NCBI GenBank assembly: GCA_050953085.1
Contig: JBMNLX010000006.1
Location: 1 to 42,295, forward strand
DNA: 42,295 nucleotides
Direction of reading: 5' to 3'
From: UBA3946 sp002385755
GTDB lineage: Bacteria > Bacillota_I > Bacilli_A > ML615J-28 > CAG-698
Each line of letters begins with the position of its first letter. The stretch's first letter is position 1. A program made the position numbers and the translations under genes. The notes beneath the pieces are model-generated. The model did no database searches and was not told the DNA's origin. It worked only from the letters and a program-made list of their open reading frames with translations. Shown here piece by piece: positions 1 to 8,125 of the stretch.

Positions 1-79
1 ACGTTGAGTATGTTGTCTTGATGTCAAGAAAATAAAAAGAATTGAAATATATCCATATATAAACGGGTTCCTAATTAGG

Positions 80-229
80 ATGGATATCATTGTTAGTGAA
101 AGAGATGTTGCAAGTCTAAAGGAAGATTTCAAGAATTACTTAAAAAGCGCTTATGCTCATCTGAAAAATCCAGAGCAGCTTATAAGGATGTTTTTTAAGA
201 GATCAGTCACTACAAGCAATTACACTTGA
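80..229 (+). other. Small ORF or gene remnant at the window edge, 49 codons
   Basis: An ATG-initiated reading frame of 49 codons ends in TGA. The same frame is open upstream back to a stop at 5-7, so the ATG need not be a real start. The predicted peptide is hydrophilic, rich in Lys and Asn, and I do not recognise it. I see no convincing Shine-Dalgarno sequence. The base composition is clearly more AT-rich than the genes that follow. It could be the tail of a decayed gene or a chance frame. The rest of 1-331 shows no gene. Confidence 0.2.
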
Positions 230-331
230 ACACGACTGGTTCTTTTTTGCTCCGCTTGAAACTGTTCGCTTCGGTCTTTTCTTTAATCCCTAAGTGAACG
301 CTTCTTTCCGCGCCTTTTTTTCGCGCGTGAA

Positions 332-2344
332 TCAGGGCTGCTGCATCTGCGCCCGATACATCTCGTAGTATTGTCCGCGTCTGGCCATAAGCTCCTCGTG
401 GTTACCGCGCTCGACGATCCTTCCCGCGTCAAGGACGACGATTTGGCTGGCGTCCTTCACGGTCGAGAGGCGGTGGGCGATGATAAACGTCGTCCGGTTT
501 TCTTTTACCACTTTAAGCGCTTTTTGGATCAACTGTTCGGTTTCCGTATCGATGTTCGCCGTCGCCTCGTCAAGAACCAGGACGGCGGGGTCGTAGACGA
601 GCGCCCGGGCGAAAGATATTAACTGCCTCTCGCCGACGGAATAATTGGCTCCCATTTCGGCGACCCGCTCGTGGATGCCCTTGGCGTATTTTTCGATAAT
701 CCTATCGGCGCCGATTTTTCTTAACGCCTCCTCGATCATTCCGTCGCTTATCGCCGGGTTGTTGAGGCGGATATTTTCCGCCACCGTCCCGGAGAAAAGC
801 GTCGGGTCTTGGAGGACGATGCCGATATGGCGCCGGAAGGCCTGACGGGAGAAAGAGCGGATGTCGCGGCCGTCGATAAGGATCTCTCCTTCCGAGAAAT
901 CGTAAAACCTGAGCAAAACGTTCATAAGCGAGCTTTTCCCGCTGCCGGTATGGCCGACGATGGCGACGGTTCCCCCGGCCTCAACCTTGAGATTAATGTT
1001 CTTGAGGACGTAATGGTCGTTTTCGTAGGCGAAGCTGAAGTTTTTGAACTCAATGTCGCCTTTGAAACGCGGAATCTCGTCGTTATGCAACGGAATTTCT
1101 TCTTGGTCCAAAAGATAGAAGACGCGGCTGCCGGAAACCATCGACTGCTCAAACACGTCGAGATTGGAAAACACTTGCTGGATGGGGTTGATGAGTTTAT
1201 TCATGTACTCGACGAACGCGTAAATCAACCCGACCTCGACAATATTCTGAACTCCCAAAGCTCCCCAACCGAAATAAAGGATAATAATCGCGTAGATCAG
1301 GCGGCGGAAAGTTTGGATAAGATTAAATGAACCCGCCGCGTTTAACATTTGCATTTTTTTCCGATAAGAATAATAGCGGCGGTTATGATGCTCGAATTCC
1401 TCAAAACAAAGATCCTCGCGGTTAAAAGCCTGGATTATTTCCATGCCTTTAATTGACTGGTTAAGGTAAGCGTTGATTTCCGCGTTTTCCCCGCGGATCA
1501 CCTCGTTATATTTTTTTGCTTTCCTCCGGTAGATCGTCCCCCAAAGCAAAAGCAAGGGAATGAGCGCGAGCGTATAGGCCGCGAGTTTCGCGTTTAAGGC
1601 GAACATGCTGATATAAATGCCGACGAATAAAACGATGGCGCTAATAAATACAATCAGGGTCCGCGCGAACAAATCAATGATCGTTTGCGTGTCGTTAGTG
1701 ACGCGGGCGACTATTTTCCCGGCGGGAGTTTTATCGAAGTAGGAAACGGGCAACTTTTGAATCTTCCGAAAGGCTTCGCACCTAATATCATAGGTCACCT
1801 TGTTTCCAAGTTTAAAGAAATTATAGCGGTAAGCGTAGGAAATTAATATTAGCAAGACGTTAAGGATGACATAGAAAGCGACGAGCTCTGCGATTGGTCT
1901 GATCGCCGGCCGGTAGAAAGCGAGCACGTCTTCCCCGGCGAGAACGGCGTAATCATAGGCATAGATATTGCCGTCATCGTCGGTCACGACAAGTTTTCCG
2001 TCCGCTATTTCTTTCGCTCCTCCCGCGACAGCCTCATCGACGAAATAGAATACGTTATTAATAAGGAAAATCCTTACCTCGTTTTCTTCGGTTACCCAGA
2101 GTTCTTTGTCGCGGAGGTTTCTTTCCTGCGCGTAATGACGGCCGCCGTACCGGACCGTCTTCCCTGCCGACTCGTCGACTTCATACCAAGGTTTTTCGAT
2201 CCCGATGAGATGGTCGTCGATAATCGTTTTAAAACAGATCGGCAGGAGCAGTTCGATGCCGATCGCGAGGAAGAGGGAAAACAAGGAAACAAAAACTAAA
2301 GCTTTATATTTACTCGCGTATTTCCAAATCCGCCGAAGGGTCAT
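332..2344 (-). CDS. Heterodimeric ABC exporter subunit, BmrD/YheH-like, with consensus Walker B glutamate
   Basis: This 670-residue fused permease-ATPase is half of a type IV ABC exporter, probably exporting drugs or lipophilic compounds across the cytoplasmic membrane. TM1 (about residues 16-36) is followed by a hydrophilic insertion of roughly 100 residues before TM2, as in the extracellular domain of B. subtilis BmrD (about 673 residues). The nucleotide-binding domain has Walker A GHTGSGKSS (about 463-471), a Q-loop QDPTLF, the variant signature SVGERQ (about 567), Walker B LVLDEATANID with the catalytic Glu, and an H-loop IAHRLST. The start overlaps the end of the upstream partner gene by 35 bp and is preceded by GGGAG, which implies co-translation from one mRNA. 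The stop is TGA. Family assignment is strong; the substrate is unknown. Confidence 0.9.
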   Translation of the reverse strand: MTLRRIWKYASKYKALVFVSLFSLFLAIGIELLLPICFKTIIDDHLIGIEKPWYEVDESAGKTVRYGGRHYAQERNLRDKELWVTEENEVRIFLINNVFYFVDEAVAGGAKEIADGKLVVTDDDGNIYAYDYAVLAGEDVLAFYRPAIRPIAELVAFYVILNVLLILISYAYRYNFFKLGNKVTYDIRCEAFRKIQKLPVSYFDKTPAGKIVARVTNDTQTIIDLFARTLIVFISAIVLFVGIYISMFALNAKLAAYTLALIPLLLLWGTIYRRKAKKYNEVIRGENAEINAYLNQSIKGMEIIQAFNREDLCFEEFEHHNRRYYSYRKKMQMLNAAGSFNLIQTFRRLIYAIIILYFGWGALGVQNIVEVGLIYAFVEYMNKLINPIQQVFSNLDVFEQSMVSGSRVFYLLDQEEIPLHNDEIPRFKGDIEFKNFSFAYENDHYVLKNINLKVEAGGTVAIVGHTGSGKSSLMNVLLRFYDFSEGEILIDGRDIRSFSRQAFRRHIGIVLQDPTLFSGTVAENIRLNNPAISDGMIEEALRKIGADRIIEKYAKGIHERVAEMGANYSVGERQLISFARALVYDPAVLVLDEATANIDTETEQLIQKALKVVKENRTTFIIAHRLSTVKDASQIVVLDAGRIVERGNHEELMARRGQYYEMYRAQMQQP

Positions 2345-4097
2345 CTTTCTCTACTCCCGTTTTATATGTTAATTGCTGGCGCGTGTATTGCCGGTAATAC
2401 CATTTGCCTAATTTCATCAATTCTTCGTGACTGCCCCTCTCCGCGATTCGTCCGTTATCCATGACGATAATCTCGTCGGCGCGCTCGACCGCGGTCAGGC
2501 GGTGGGCGACGATAATCGCCGATTTCCCTTTCCGCGCCTTCTTAAGATTTTGCAGGATTTCCGCTTCCGTCGTCCCGTCGACGGCGGAAAGGGAATCATC
2601 AAGGATCAAAATTTCCGGGTCCGAAATCAACGCCCTGGCGATCGCCAAGCGTTGTTTTTGCCCGCCGGAAAGCGTGACCCCGTGCTCGCCGACAACGGTA
2701 TCCAGACCATCGTCGAAAGTTTCAAGGTCTTTTTGGAAAGCGGCCGCCGCCGCGGCGGCGCCGATTTCCTCGGCTCCGGCGTTTTCTTTCCCGAAAGCGA
2801 TGTTTTTATATATCGCGCCGGAAAACAATATATGTTCCTGGGGGACGTAGCCGAAAAATCCCCTTACCTCGCCGGCGGCGATGTCCTTGATGTTCACGCC
2901 GTTAATCGCCACCTCGCCCTTACGCAAACAATACTGTTTTAACAACAACCTGATGATCGTCGTTTTCCCGCTTCCGGTTTTTCCGACGATCCCCAGGGTC
3001 TTGCCTTTTTCCAGGGTAAAACTAATATTTTCGACGGCCGGAAACTCGCTGCCCGGGTAGGCGAACGTAACGTCCCGGAATTCGAGCTTTTTAAACGTCG
3101 GTCCGACGGCGACGGGCGCGGCCGGCTCTTTGACTTCCGGCGTCTGACTCATGATATTATCGATCCGGTCGTAGGAGGCGTTGCCTCGGCTCATGATATT
3201 GACCAGGTCTCCCAAAGCGAACATCGGCCAGCCGAGCATCCCGAGATAAACCACGAACGATACCAATTGTCCCGGGGTGAGTTCCCGGCGGAAGACGAGA
3301 TACGCGCCGACGCCGAAGGCGATAGCCGAAGCGGCCGTGAAAGCGGCGCGGAACAGGGGGTCAAAAAGGGCGTTGATACGCACGAGACGGTTGTTTTTCC
3401 GGTAGGCGTTGGCTCCGCTCGCTTTCAATTTTTCGATTTCCGCGTGTTCCTGGACATAAGCCTTCGTCACGCGAATGCCGATGATTGATTCGAGAACGAG
3501 GTTGTTCATTTCGCCGAAGGCGATTTGGCTTTGGGCGTACGCGGCGTGGATTTTCTCGCCCAATATTTTTACCCCCAAGCCGATAAATACGATTGGGATC
3601 AAAACGATTATCGTGAGTTTAAAACTAATCGTATACATCATCATAAACAAAATCATGATCAGGTAGACGACGGAATCAACAAGCGTGAGGATTCCGTACC
3701 CGGCCGTCATCGCGATGGCGTTAAGATCGACAGTCGCCCGGGTCATCAAGTCGCCGCTGCTGTTTTTATCGAAGAAATGACTGTCCATTTTCAATAAATG
3801 CCGGAAATAATTCCTGCGGATCGTGTATTCAAGTTTGATGCTCGCCCCGAACAATAAATAGTTCCAGAGCCAGGAGATCAAATACCCGCCGACGGTAACC
3901 GCGATCATCATGCCAAAAAGCGCGAGGAGCGACGATTTTGTGATGGTTTTGTTTACGATCTTATCGATTCCCGCCTCCAACAGTTTGGGGGCGATAACGC
4001 TCGCCAGGCTGGCCAGGTTTAAAAAGGTGATCGCCAGGACATAGCGGAGCCAATTAGCTTTAATATACCACCAAATTTTCTTGAACATGCTGAACAT
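2310..4097 (-). CDS. Heterodimeric ABC exporter subunit, BmrC/YheI-like, with degenerate ATP site
   Basis: A 595-residue half-transporter (B. subtilis BmrC is about 585) and partner of the next gene in the same transcript. Six membrane segments lie in the first ~310 residues, followed by an ATPase domain: Walker A GKTGSGKTT (about 369-377), Q-loop VPQEHILF, canonical signature LSGGQ (about 472) and Walker B ILILDDSLSAVD. In the last motif Asp replaces the catalytic Glu, the usual mark of the non-hydrolysing site in asymmetric exporters. The start at 4097 has GAGGT upstream; a second ATG three codons in is possible. The gene is driven by the promoter at 4136-4163 and is divergent from an XRE regulator, its likely controller (inference). 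Confidence 0.9.
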   Translation of the reverse strand: MFSMFKKIWWYIKANWLRYVLAITFLNLASLASVIAPKLLEAGIDKIVNKTITKSSLLALFGMMIAVTVGGYLISWLWNYLLFGASIKLEYTIRRNYFRHLLKMDSHFFDKNSSGDLMTRATVDLNAIAMTAGYGILTLVDSVVYLIMILFMMMYTISFKLTIIVLIPIVFIGLGVKILGEKIHAAYAQSQIAFGEMNNLVLESIIGIRVTKAYVQEHAEIEKLKASGANAYRKNNRLVRINALFDPLFRAAFTAASAIAFGVGAYLVFRRELTPGQLVSFVVYLGMLGWPMFALGDLVNIMSRGNASYDRIDNIMSQTPEVKEPAAPVAVGPTFKKLEFRDVTFAYPGSEFPAVENISFTLEKGKTLGIVGKTGSGKTTIIRLLLKQYCLRKGEVAINGVNIKDIAAGEVRGFFGYVPQEHILFSGAIYKNIAFGKENAGAEEIGAAAAAAAFQKDLETFDDGLDTVVGEHGVTLSGGQKQRLAIARALISDPEILILDDSLSAVDGTTEAEILQNLKKARKGKSAIIVAHRLTAVERADEIIVMDNGRIAERGSHEELMKLGKWYYRQYTRQQLTYKTGVEKDDPSADLEIRE

Positions 4098-4135
4098 AAT
4101 ATCATACCTCGTTGTCTCGCTTCTTACGATATATA

Positions 4136-4163
4136 ATTATACTATAATAACGTAATAAATCAA
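4136..4163 (-). promoter_or_regulatory. Sigma-A type promoter of the ABC exporter operon
   Basis: On the minus strand TTGATT (4163-4158) is separated by 16 bp from a perfect TATAAT (4141-4136), about 39 bp upstream of the exporter start codon. Direction and spacing fit the exporter operon. Confidence 0.7.
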
Positions 4164-4194
4164 TAACCAAGATAATCCCGGGGTTCAAAGCGCG

Positions 4195-4214
4195 ATGTAA
4201 ACAATTGTTTACAT
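4195..4214. promoter_or_regulatory. Perfect 20-bp palindrome, probable operator
   Basis: ATGTAAACAATTGTTTACAT is a perfect dyad located between the divergent exporter and regulator promoters, about 32 bp upstream of the exporter -35 and 52 bp upstream of the regulator -10. A palindrome of this length is typical of a dimeric repressor or activator site. The XRE protein encoded next door is the obvious candidate binder (inference). Confidence 0.6.
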
Positions 4215-4261
4215 AAAAAGTTGAATAAAATCTTTGAAGTTTATGGCAATTGCCGGCTCGT

Positions 4262-4271
4262 GTGATATAAT
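4262..4271 (+). promoter_or_regulatory. Extended -10 promoter of the XRE regulator gene
   Basis: TATAAT at 4266-4271 is preceded by TGA (TGn extended -10) at 4263-4265. No good -35 lies 16-18 bp upstream, which an extended -10 tolerates. It sits 26 bp upstream of the ATG at 4297. Confidence 0.55.
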
Positions 4272-4296
4272 ATACGCGGATATATTGGAGGGAAAT

Positions 4297-5154
4297 ATGA
4301 AATTCGAAGAAAATTTAGTCAAACTGAGAAAAAGCAAGGACTTGTCCCAGGAGGAATTGGCGGAAAAACTTAACGTGTCGCGCCAGACGGTTTATAAATG
4401 GGAGACTGGCCAAAGCTATCCCGAACTCGATCGCCTGATGTTAATCGCCAAGCTGTTTGGCCGCTCGATTGACGATTTGGTCAATAAAGAATTGGAATTC
4501 GGCGGCGACGCCGAAGCGAAGGCAAAATACGAGCGCTTTTATAACCGCTACAGCCTTTTTATCGCTCTCGGGGTGTTTCTCGTAGTTTTAGCCGCGGCCG
4601 CGCTTTTGGCGGCGCTCGCGTATTTCGGCGAAAGCAGATATTTTATCCCGTTCGCGATCTATTTCGTTATTTTTTTGGCCGGGAACGGTTTGCTTGTTTA
4701 TTTCGGCATCCAGTCGGATTATTTCCGGAAGACGATCCCGGAAAATATTGATTTTTACTCGCCGGAAGAACGAAGGGCTTTTTCGAAAAGGTACGCTTTC
4801 TGGGTCACCGCCGGCCTCGGGATTATGTTTTTGGGCATCGCGGCGCTTTTTGTTGGGCTGCAGTTTCTTGACGATTTATACTCAGTCGCGATTATGCTTG
4901 CGTTTTTCGCCGTCGGGATTTTTCTGCTCGTCTACGCGGGTTTGCTTGACGACAAATATAAGATGAAACACCGCGGGAGGGTAAAAAGAAGAAACGCGAA
5001 AGGGCGGAAAATATCGTCGGTGATCATGCTTTCGGCCGTTATCGTTTTTTTGCTTTTGGGTTTTTTATTAGAAAAGTGGCATCCCGGCTGGGTTGTCTTC
5101 CCGATCGCCGGCCTTGGCTGCGCGATCGCGGACGTTATCGCGCGCAAGGAATAA
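4297..5154 (+). CDS. XRE-family transcriptional regulator with C-terminal membrane domain
   Basis: A 285-residue protein. Residues 2-58 form a Cro/C1-type helix-turn-helix (SQEELAEKLNVSRQTVYKWE), followed by a hydrophilic linker and then about six hydrophobic segments from residue ~85 to the end, so the DNA-binding domain is tethered to the membrane. The frame is open further upstream, but GGAGGG at 4287-4292 lies 4 nt before the ATG at 4297 and fixes that start. The gene is divergent from the ABC exporter, with a 20-bp palindrome between them. This suggests a sensor-regulator of exporter expression, perhaps responding to membrane-active compounds (inference). A strong terminator follows immediately. 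Confidence 0.85.
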   Translation: MKFEENLVKLRKSKDLSQEELAEKLNVSRQTVYKWETGQSYPELDRLMLIAKLFGRSIDDLVNKELEFGGDAEAKAKYERFYNRYSLFIALGVFLVVLAAAALLAALAYFGESRYFIPFAIYFVIFLAGNGLLVYFGIQSDYFRKTIPENIDFYSPEERRAFSKRYAFWVTAGLGIMFLGIAALFVGLQFLDDLYSVAIMLAFFAVGIFLLVYAGLLDDKYKMKHRGRVKRRNAKGRKISSVIMLSAVIVFLLLGFLLEKWHPGWVVFPIAGLGCAIADVIARKE

Positions 5155-5155
5155 G

Positions 5156-5185
5156 GCGTTTCCCGAATGGCGAAACGCTTTTTTT
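5156..5185 (+). terminator. Rho-independent terminator after the XRE regulator
   Basis: GCGTTTC (5156-5162) pairs with GAAACGC (5172-5178), followed by a run of seven T. Confidence 0.85.
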
Positions 5186-5186
5186 G

Positions 5187-5215
5187 TTGCAAGGGGAAGG
5201 AAAATAAGATATAAT
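5187..5215 (+). promoter_or_regulatory. Sigma-A promoter of the 5'-nucleotidase gene
   Basis: TTGCAA (5187-5192), a 17-bp spacer and TATAAT (5210-5215), 40 bp upstream of the preferred start codon. The -35 begins directly after the T-run of the preceding terminator. Confidence 0.75.
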
Positions 5216-5254
5216 GTTATATGATAGAATATCGAAAGCATGTTAGAGGTCGAG

Positions 5255-6664
5255 ATGAGAAAGAATAATCTAATAATCCTTTTTCTGTTTCTGCTGTTTT
5301 TATTGACCGCCTGCGTTACCGATCCCAATCCGGCGCCCGTCGGAAACGGCGACACGGATATGTCCGGGTCGGTATATCTTTTAGCAATTAACGACACTCA
5401 CGGCGCTTTTTACAGCGAGGGGAATTACCCGGGCTTGGACCGCGTCGCCGGACTGCTCGAGGAATTGGAAGAGAAAAACGGGAAGTATGTGAAAATCGCC
5501 GTCGGCGATATTTTTCAGGGATCCTACATTTCCAATATTCATTACGGTCTCCCGCTCCTTAGAGCTTTAAACGCCATGGAATTCGACGCTTTTGTTATCG
5601 GCAATCACGAGTTTGACTGGGGCCTCGATAAAATCGCCCGTTACGCCGACGGAGACCCCGAAAACGGCGAGGCCGATTTCCCGTTTTTAGCCGCGAATAT
5701 CGTCTGCGAGGGAAAAAAACTTGACTGGACGGAAGATTACGTGATTGTGGAAAGGGAAGGTTTTAAAATCGGGATTATCGGCGTTATCGGTTACGGTCTG
5801 GAAAGTTCGATTGCTGCGGATAAGGTAGAGGGTTACGCGTTTTTGGATCCGGTCCCGATCGTCAGGGATTTGGCCGCGGAACTCAGGTCCGAGCATTCCT
5901 GCGATATCGTAATCGTTGCGAATCACGATTATTCTCTGAATTTCTACCTGAACGTCGCCGCTTTTCCCGAGGAGAGTTATGTTGACGCGGTAATTTGCGG
6001 GCACACTCATCAATTAGTAAACAAAAAGGAAATGCGCGAAGACGAATTTTTCATGCCGGTGATCCAAAGCGACGATAAGAACGAAACGGCGGGCGAGATT
6101 GCCTTTAAGTTCAACAAGGAAGGCAAACTGTATTCGGCTACCGCCCGGCATTATGAGCCGTCCCGTTATCAGGCCGGCGCCGCCGTCGCCGCCTTAGTCG
6201 AAGAATACGCGTCCGACATCGCCGCGGGCGAACGCGTCGTCGGTTACACCCCAGAAATTCTCTACAAACCCCGAATCGGGGAAGAGATGGTTTTCGCGAT
6301 GGCAAGCAAATACCAAGCCGACGTCGCGATTATTAACACCGGCGGCGTCCGCGAGATTTTGGCGCGCGGCCCGATCAGGGTTAAGGACGTGTATGAAGTT
6401 TTCCCCTTCGATAACGCCGTCATCCTGACCGATATCGGCGGCCGGCAATTGAAAGAATTATATGACGAACAAAAGCAGTTTTTGTATTTGTCGGAATTTG
6501 ATTTCGACGACATCGACGAATATGAAACATACCGAGTCGCGATAATCGACTATGTTTATAATCAGAGCTATTACCGCGATTATTTTACCGGTTTTGAACC
6601 GGAGGAAACGCATGACTTGATGCGGGACATATTTATCGAGTTTTTGGAAGAGTTTTACCAGTAA
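5255..6664 (+). CDS. 5'-nucleotidase/metallophosphatase lipoprotein, UshA-like
   Basis: A secreted two-domain phosphoesterase anchored as a lipoprotein: hydrophobic signal followed by lipobox LTAC (Cys at residue 20). The N-terminal calcineurin-like domain carries the dinuclear metal motifs INDTHG (D47, H49), GDIFQGS, GNHEFDWG and CGHTHQ. The C-terminal 5'-nucleotidase domain has NTGGVR and the FPF-containing substrate loop (DVYEVFPFDNAV). The protein is 469 residues, somewhat short for the family but with both domains present. An ATG at 5240 is in frame, but GAGG sits 7 nt before the ATG at 5255, so I prefer the latter. It probably dephosphorylates external nucleotides for salvage. Substrate specificity cannot be read from sequence. 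Confidence 0.88.
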   Translation: MRKNNLIILFLFLLFLLTACVTDPNPAPVGNGDTDMSGSVYLLAINDTHGAFYSEGNYPGLDRVAGLLEELEEKNGKYVKIAVGDIFQGSYISNIHYGLPLLRALNAMEFDAFVIGNHEFDWGLDKIARYADGDPENGEADFPFLAANIVCEGKKLDWTEDYVIVEREGFKIGIIGVIGYGLESSIAADKVEGYAFLDPVPIVRDLAAELRSEHSCDIVIVANHDYSLNFYLNVAAFPEESYVDAVICGHTHQLVNKKEMREDEFFMPVIQSDDKNETAGEIAFKFNKEGKLYSATARHYEPSRYQAGAAVAALVEEYASDIAAGERVVGYTPEILYKPRIGEEMVFAMASKYQADVAIINTGGVREILARGPIRVKDVYEVFPFDNAVILTDIGGRQLKELYDEQKQFLYLSEFDFDDIDEYETYRVAIIDYVYNQSYYRDYFTGFEPEETHDLMRDIFIEFLEEFYQ

Positions 6665-6667
6665 TAA

Positions 6668-6689
6668 CCCCGGCGCCGGGGTTTTTTTT
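6668..6689 (+). terminator. Terminator after the 5'-nucleotidase gene
   Basis: CCCCGG-CG-CCGGGG (6668-6681) followed by eight T. Confidence 0.9.
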
Positions 6690-6742
6690 ATTTTTGGAAA
6701 TATTGTTTATCATTTGCGCGTTTAGCGGGAACAATATAAGCG

Positions 6743-6776
6743 AAAAAAAGAAGAAGCGTTTACATAAACGCTTCTT
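6743..6776 (-). terminator. Terminator of the sspF-like gene (minus strand)
   Basis: A perfect 11-bp stem (AAGAAGCGTTT at 6751-6761 with AAACGCTTCTT at 6766-6776) is followed, on the minus strand, by seven T (6749-6743). It lies just downstream of the sspF-like stop codon. Confidence 0.85.
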
Positions 6777-6785
6777 ATCGGAATG

Positions 6786-6959
6786 CTATTTTTGCGACGT
6801 TCGGTTGGCAATTTCAATCGCTAGTCTTACCATTCGCCCGCAATCGCGGGATGAGACCGCGCCCCATCCCTCTTTGGCGACGGTGTCCGAGACTCCGAGT
6901 TCGCGCGCGATCTCGTACTTCAAGTTTTCCGACATCACGCCATTCTTGTTTTTTGCCAA
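6786..6959 (-). CDS. sspF: Small acid-soluble spore protein, alpha/beta type, SspF-like
   Basis: A 57-residue protein closely resembling B. subtilis SspF: a short basic N-terminus, then VMSENLKYEIARELGV, a central GWG, the SRDCG.MV stretch and a final helix ending in IEIANR. Alpha/beta SASPs coat DNA in dormant endospores and protect it from damage. An ATG 21 nt upstream is in frame but lies on top of the ribosome binding site; AAAGGAGG followed by 7 nt points to the TTG at 6959 as the true start. The gene is monocistronic with its own terminator and divergent from opp. I could not assign a forespore promoter with confidence. The call implies a spore-forming organism. Confidence 0.85.
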   Translation of the reverse strand: MAKNKNGVMSENLKYEIARELGVSDTVAKEGWGAVSSRDCGRMVRLAIEIANRTSQK

Positions 6960-7134
6960 GATAAAACCTCCTTTTAGCACCCAATATTATTTTTTCCCGT
7001 TTCTCATTTAAATATTTATTATCTCGATTACAAATTTTGTATAAACAAGTTAATCAGTGAAAACGCTTAATATTAGCGAATTGCCGGTAATAACCTTCAT
7101 TGAAAACATTTACATGTATTTTTACATTTTTTTG

Positions 7135-7143
7135 TGATATAAT
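7135..7143 (+). promoter_or_regulatory. Extended -10 promoter of the opp operon
   Basis: TGA (7135-7137) directly precedes TATAAT (7138-7143). The -35 region is weak. The distance to the oppB start is 46 bp. Confidence 0.55.
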
Positions 7144-7189
7144 CGTAAGAAAAAATTTTTAGTGGATTACTGGAGGTTGACGCAGTGTA

Positions 7190-8113
7190 ATGGATTCAAA
7201 ATTCGCGGGTTATTTGATTAAAAGAATATTGCTAGCCTTGGTCACGATCTTGTTTGTTATTACGGTGACTTTTTTTCTTATGCATATTATTCCCGGCGGC
7301 CCCTTTTTAAGCGAAAAGGCGGTAACGAAGGAAGTGCAGGAAGCCTTGGAACGCAAATACGGTCTCGATAAACCTTTGCTTGTCCAATATTTTACTTATC
7401 TTAAGGATTTGCTTCGGTTTGATTTCGGTTGGTCGCTGAAACAAAGAGGGAAGACCGTGAAGGAATTGATTTTCAGCGGTTTCGTCGATACGGCGAAAGT
7501 CGGCAGCCTCGCCGCGGTTTTGGCGATCGCCGGCGGCGTCGCCCTCGGATCGCTCGCCGCCGTGCGTAGAAACAAGATTACCGACAAGATAACGATGGTC
7601 GTGTCGACCGCGTTTGTGGCGGCTCCCAGTTTCGTCGTCGGCACCTTTATCATGCTTATCTTTTTGGTATATATGCCGCGGTGGTTGGGAACGCGGGCGC
7701 CCGAAGGGTTCTTTTACGCCGTCCTTACTTTGAGTTTTTATCCGATGGCTTATATCACGCGCCTGACGCGTTCGAGCATGCTTGACGTATTGGGACAGGA
7801 TTATATCAGGACGGCGCGGGCGAAGGGCGTAAGCAAAAGCAAGGTTATTTTTAAACACGCTTTAAAGAACGCCCTGATACCGGTCCTGACTTTTGTCGGC
7901 CCGATGATCGCCTATATTTTAACCGGCAGCCTGGTCGTCGAGAGAATATTCAGCATTCCCGGGATAAGCCGGGCATTTATCAACAGCATTATCAACCGCG
8001 ATTACACGTTGATAATGGGCACGACGATCTTTCTCGCTTCCTTGATAGTTATTATGAACTTGATTACCGATATTCTCTACCGGATCGTCGATCCGAGAAT
8101 TGATTTTAGTTAG
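7190..8113 (+). CDS. oppB: Oligopeptide ABC transporter permease OppB
   Basis: A 307-residue inner-membrane permease that pairs with OppC to form the peptide channel. It has about six membrane segments, the large first periplasmic-side loop with GRx-like framing (LEYKYGLDKPLLVQY-type region) and the cytoplasmic EAA loop DYIRTARAKG (around residue 205) that docks the ATPases. First gene of oppBCDF-oppA. The GGAGG at 7172-7176 is 13 nt from the ATG, longer than usual. TTG and GTG codons nearer to it are out of frame, so the ATG at 7190 is the only sensible start. Confidence 0.93.
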   Translation: MDSKFAGYLIKRILLALVTILFVITVTFFLMHIIPGGPFLSEKAVTKEVQEALERKYGLDKPLLVQYFTYLKDLLRFDFGWSLKQRGKTVKELIFSGFVDTAKVGSLAAVLAIAGGVALGSLAAVRRNKITDKITMVVSTAFVAAPSFVVGTFIMLIFLVYMPRWLGTRAPEGFFYAVLTLSFYPMAYITRLTRSSMLDVLGQDYIRTARAKGVSKSKVIFKHALKNALIPVLTFVGPMIAYILTGSLVVERIFSIPGISRAFINSIINRDYTLIMGTTIFLASLIVIMNLITDILYRIVDPRIDFS

Positions 8114-8125
8114 GGGGAGTCCAAT

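Noticed and set aside
332..334. TGA as a possible tryptophan codon (Mollicutes code)
   Set aside because: Several genes end cleanly at TGA in operon overlaps (SGNH hydrolase, feoA, feoB), and conserved tryptophans are TGG.
6694..7011. 105-codon plus-strand reading frame opposite the sspF-like gene
   Set aside because: The minus strand encodes a recognisable SASP with ribosome binding site and terminator. The plus-strand frame is its antisense shadow.
7058..7071. CcpA cre-like site upstream of opp
   Set aside because: TGAAAACGCTTAAT fits the first 12 of 14 consensus positions but lacks the terminal CA, and it lies 67 bp upstream of the -10. This is too weak to annotate.
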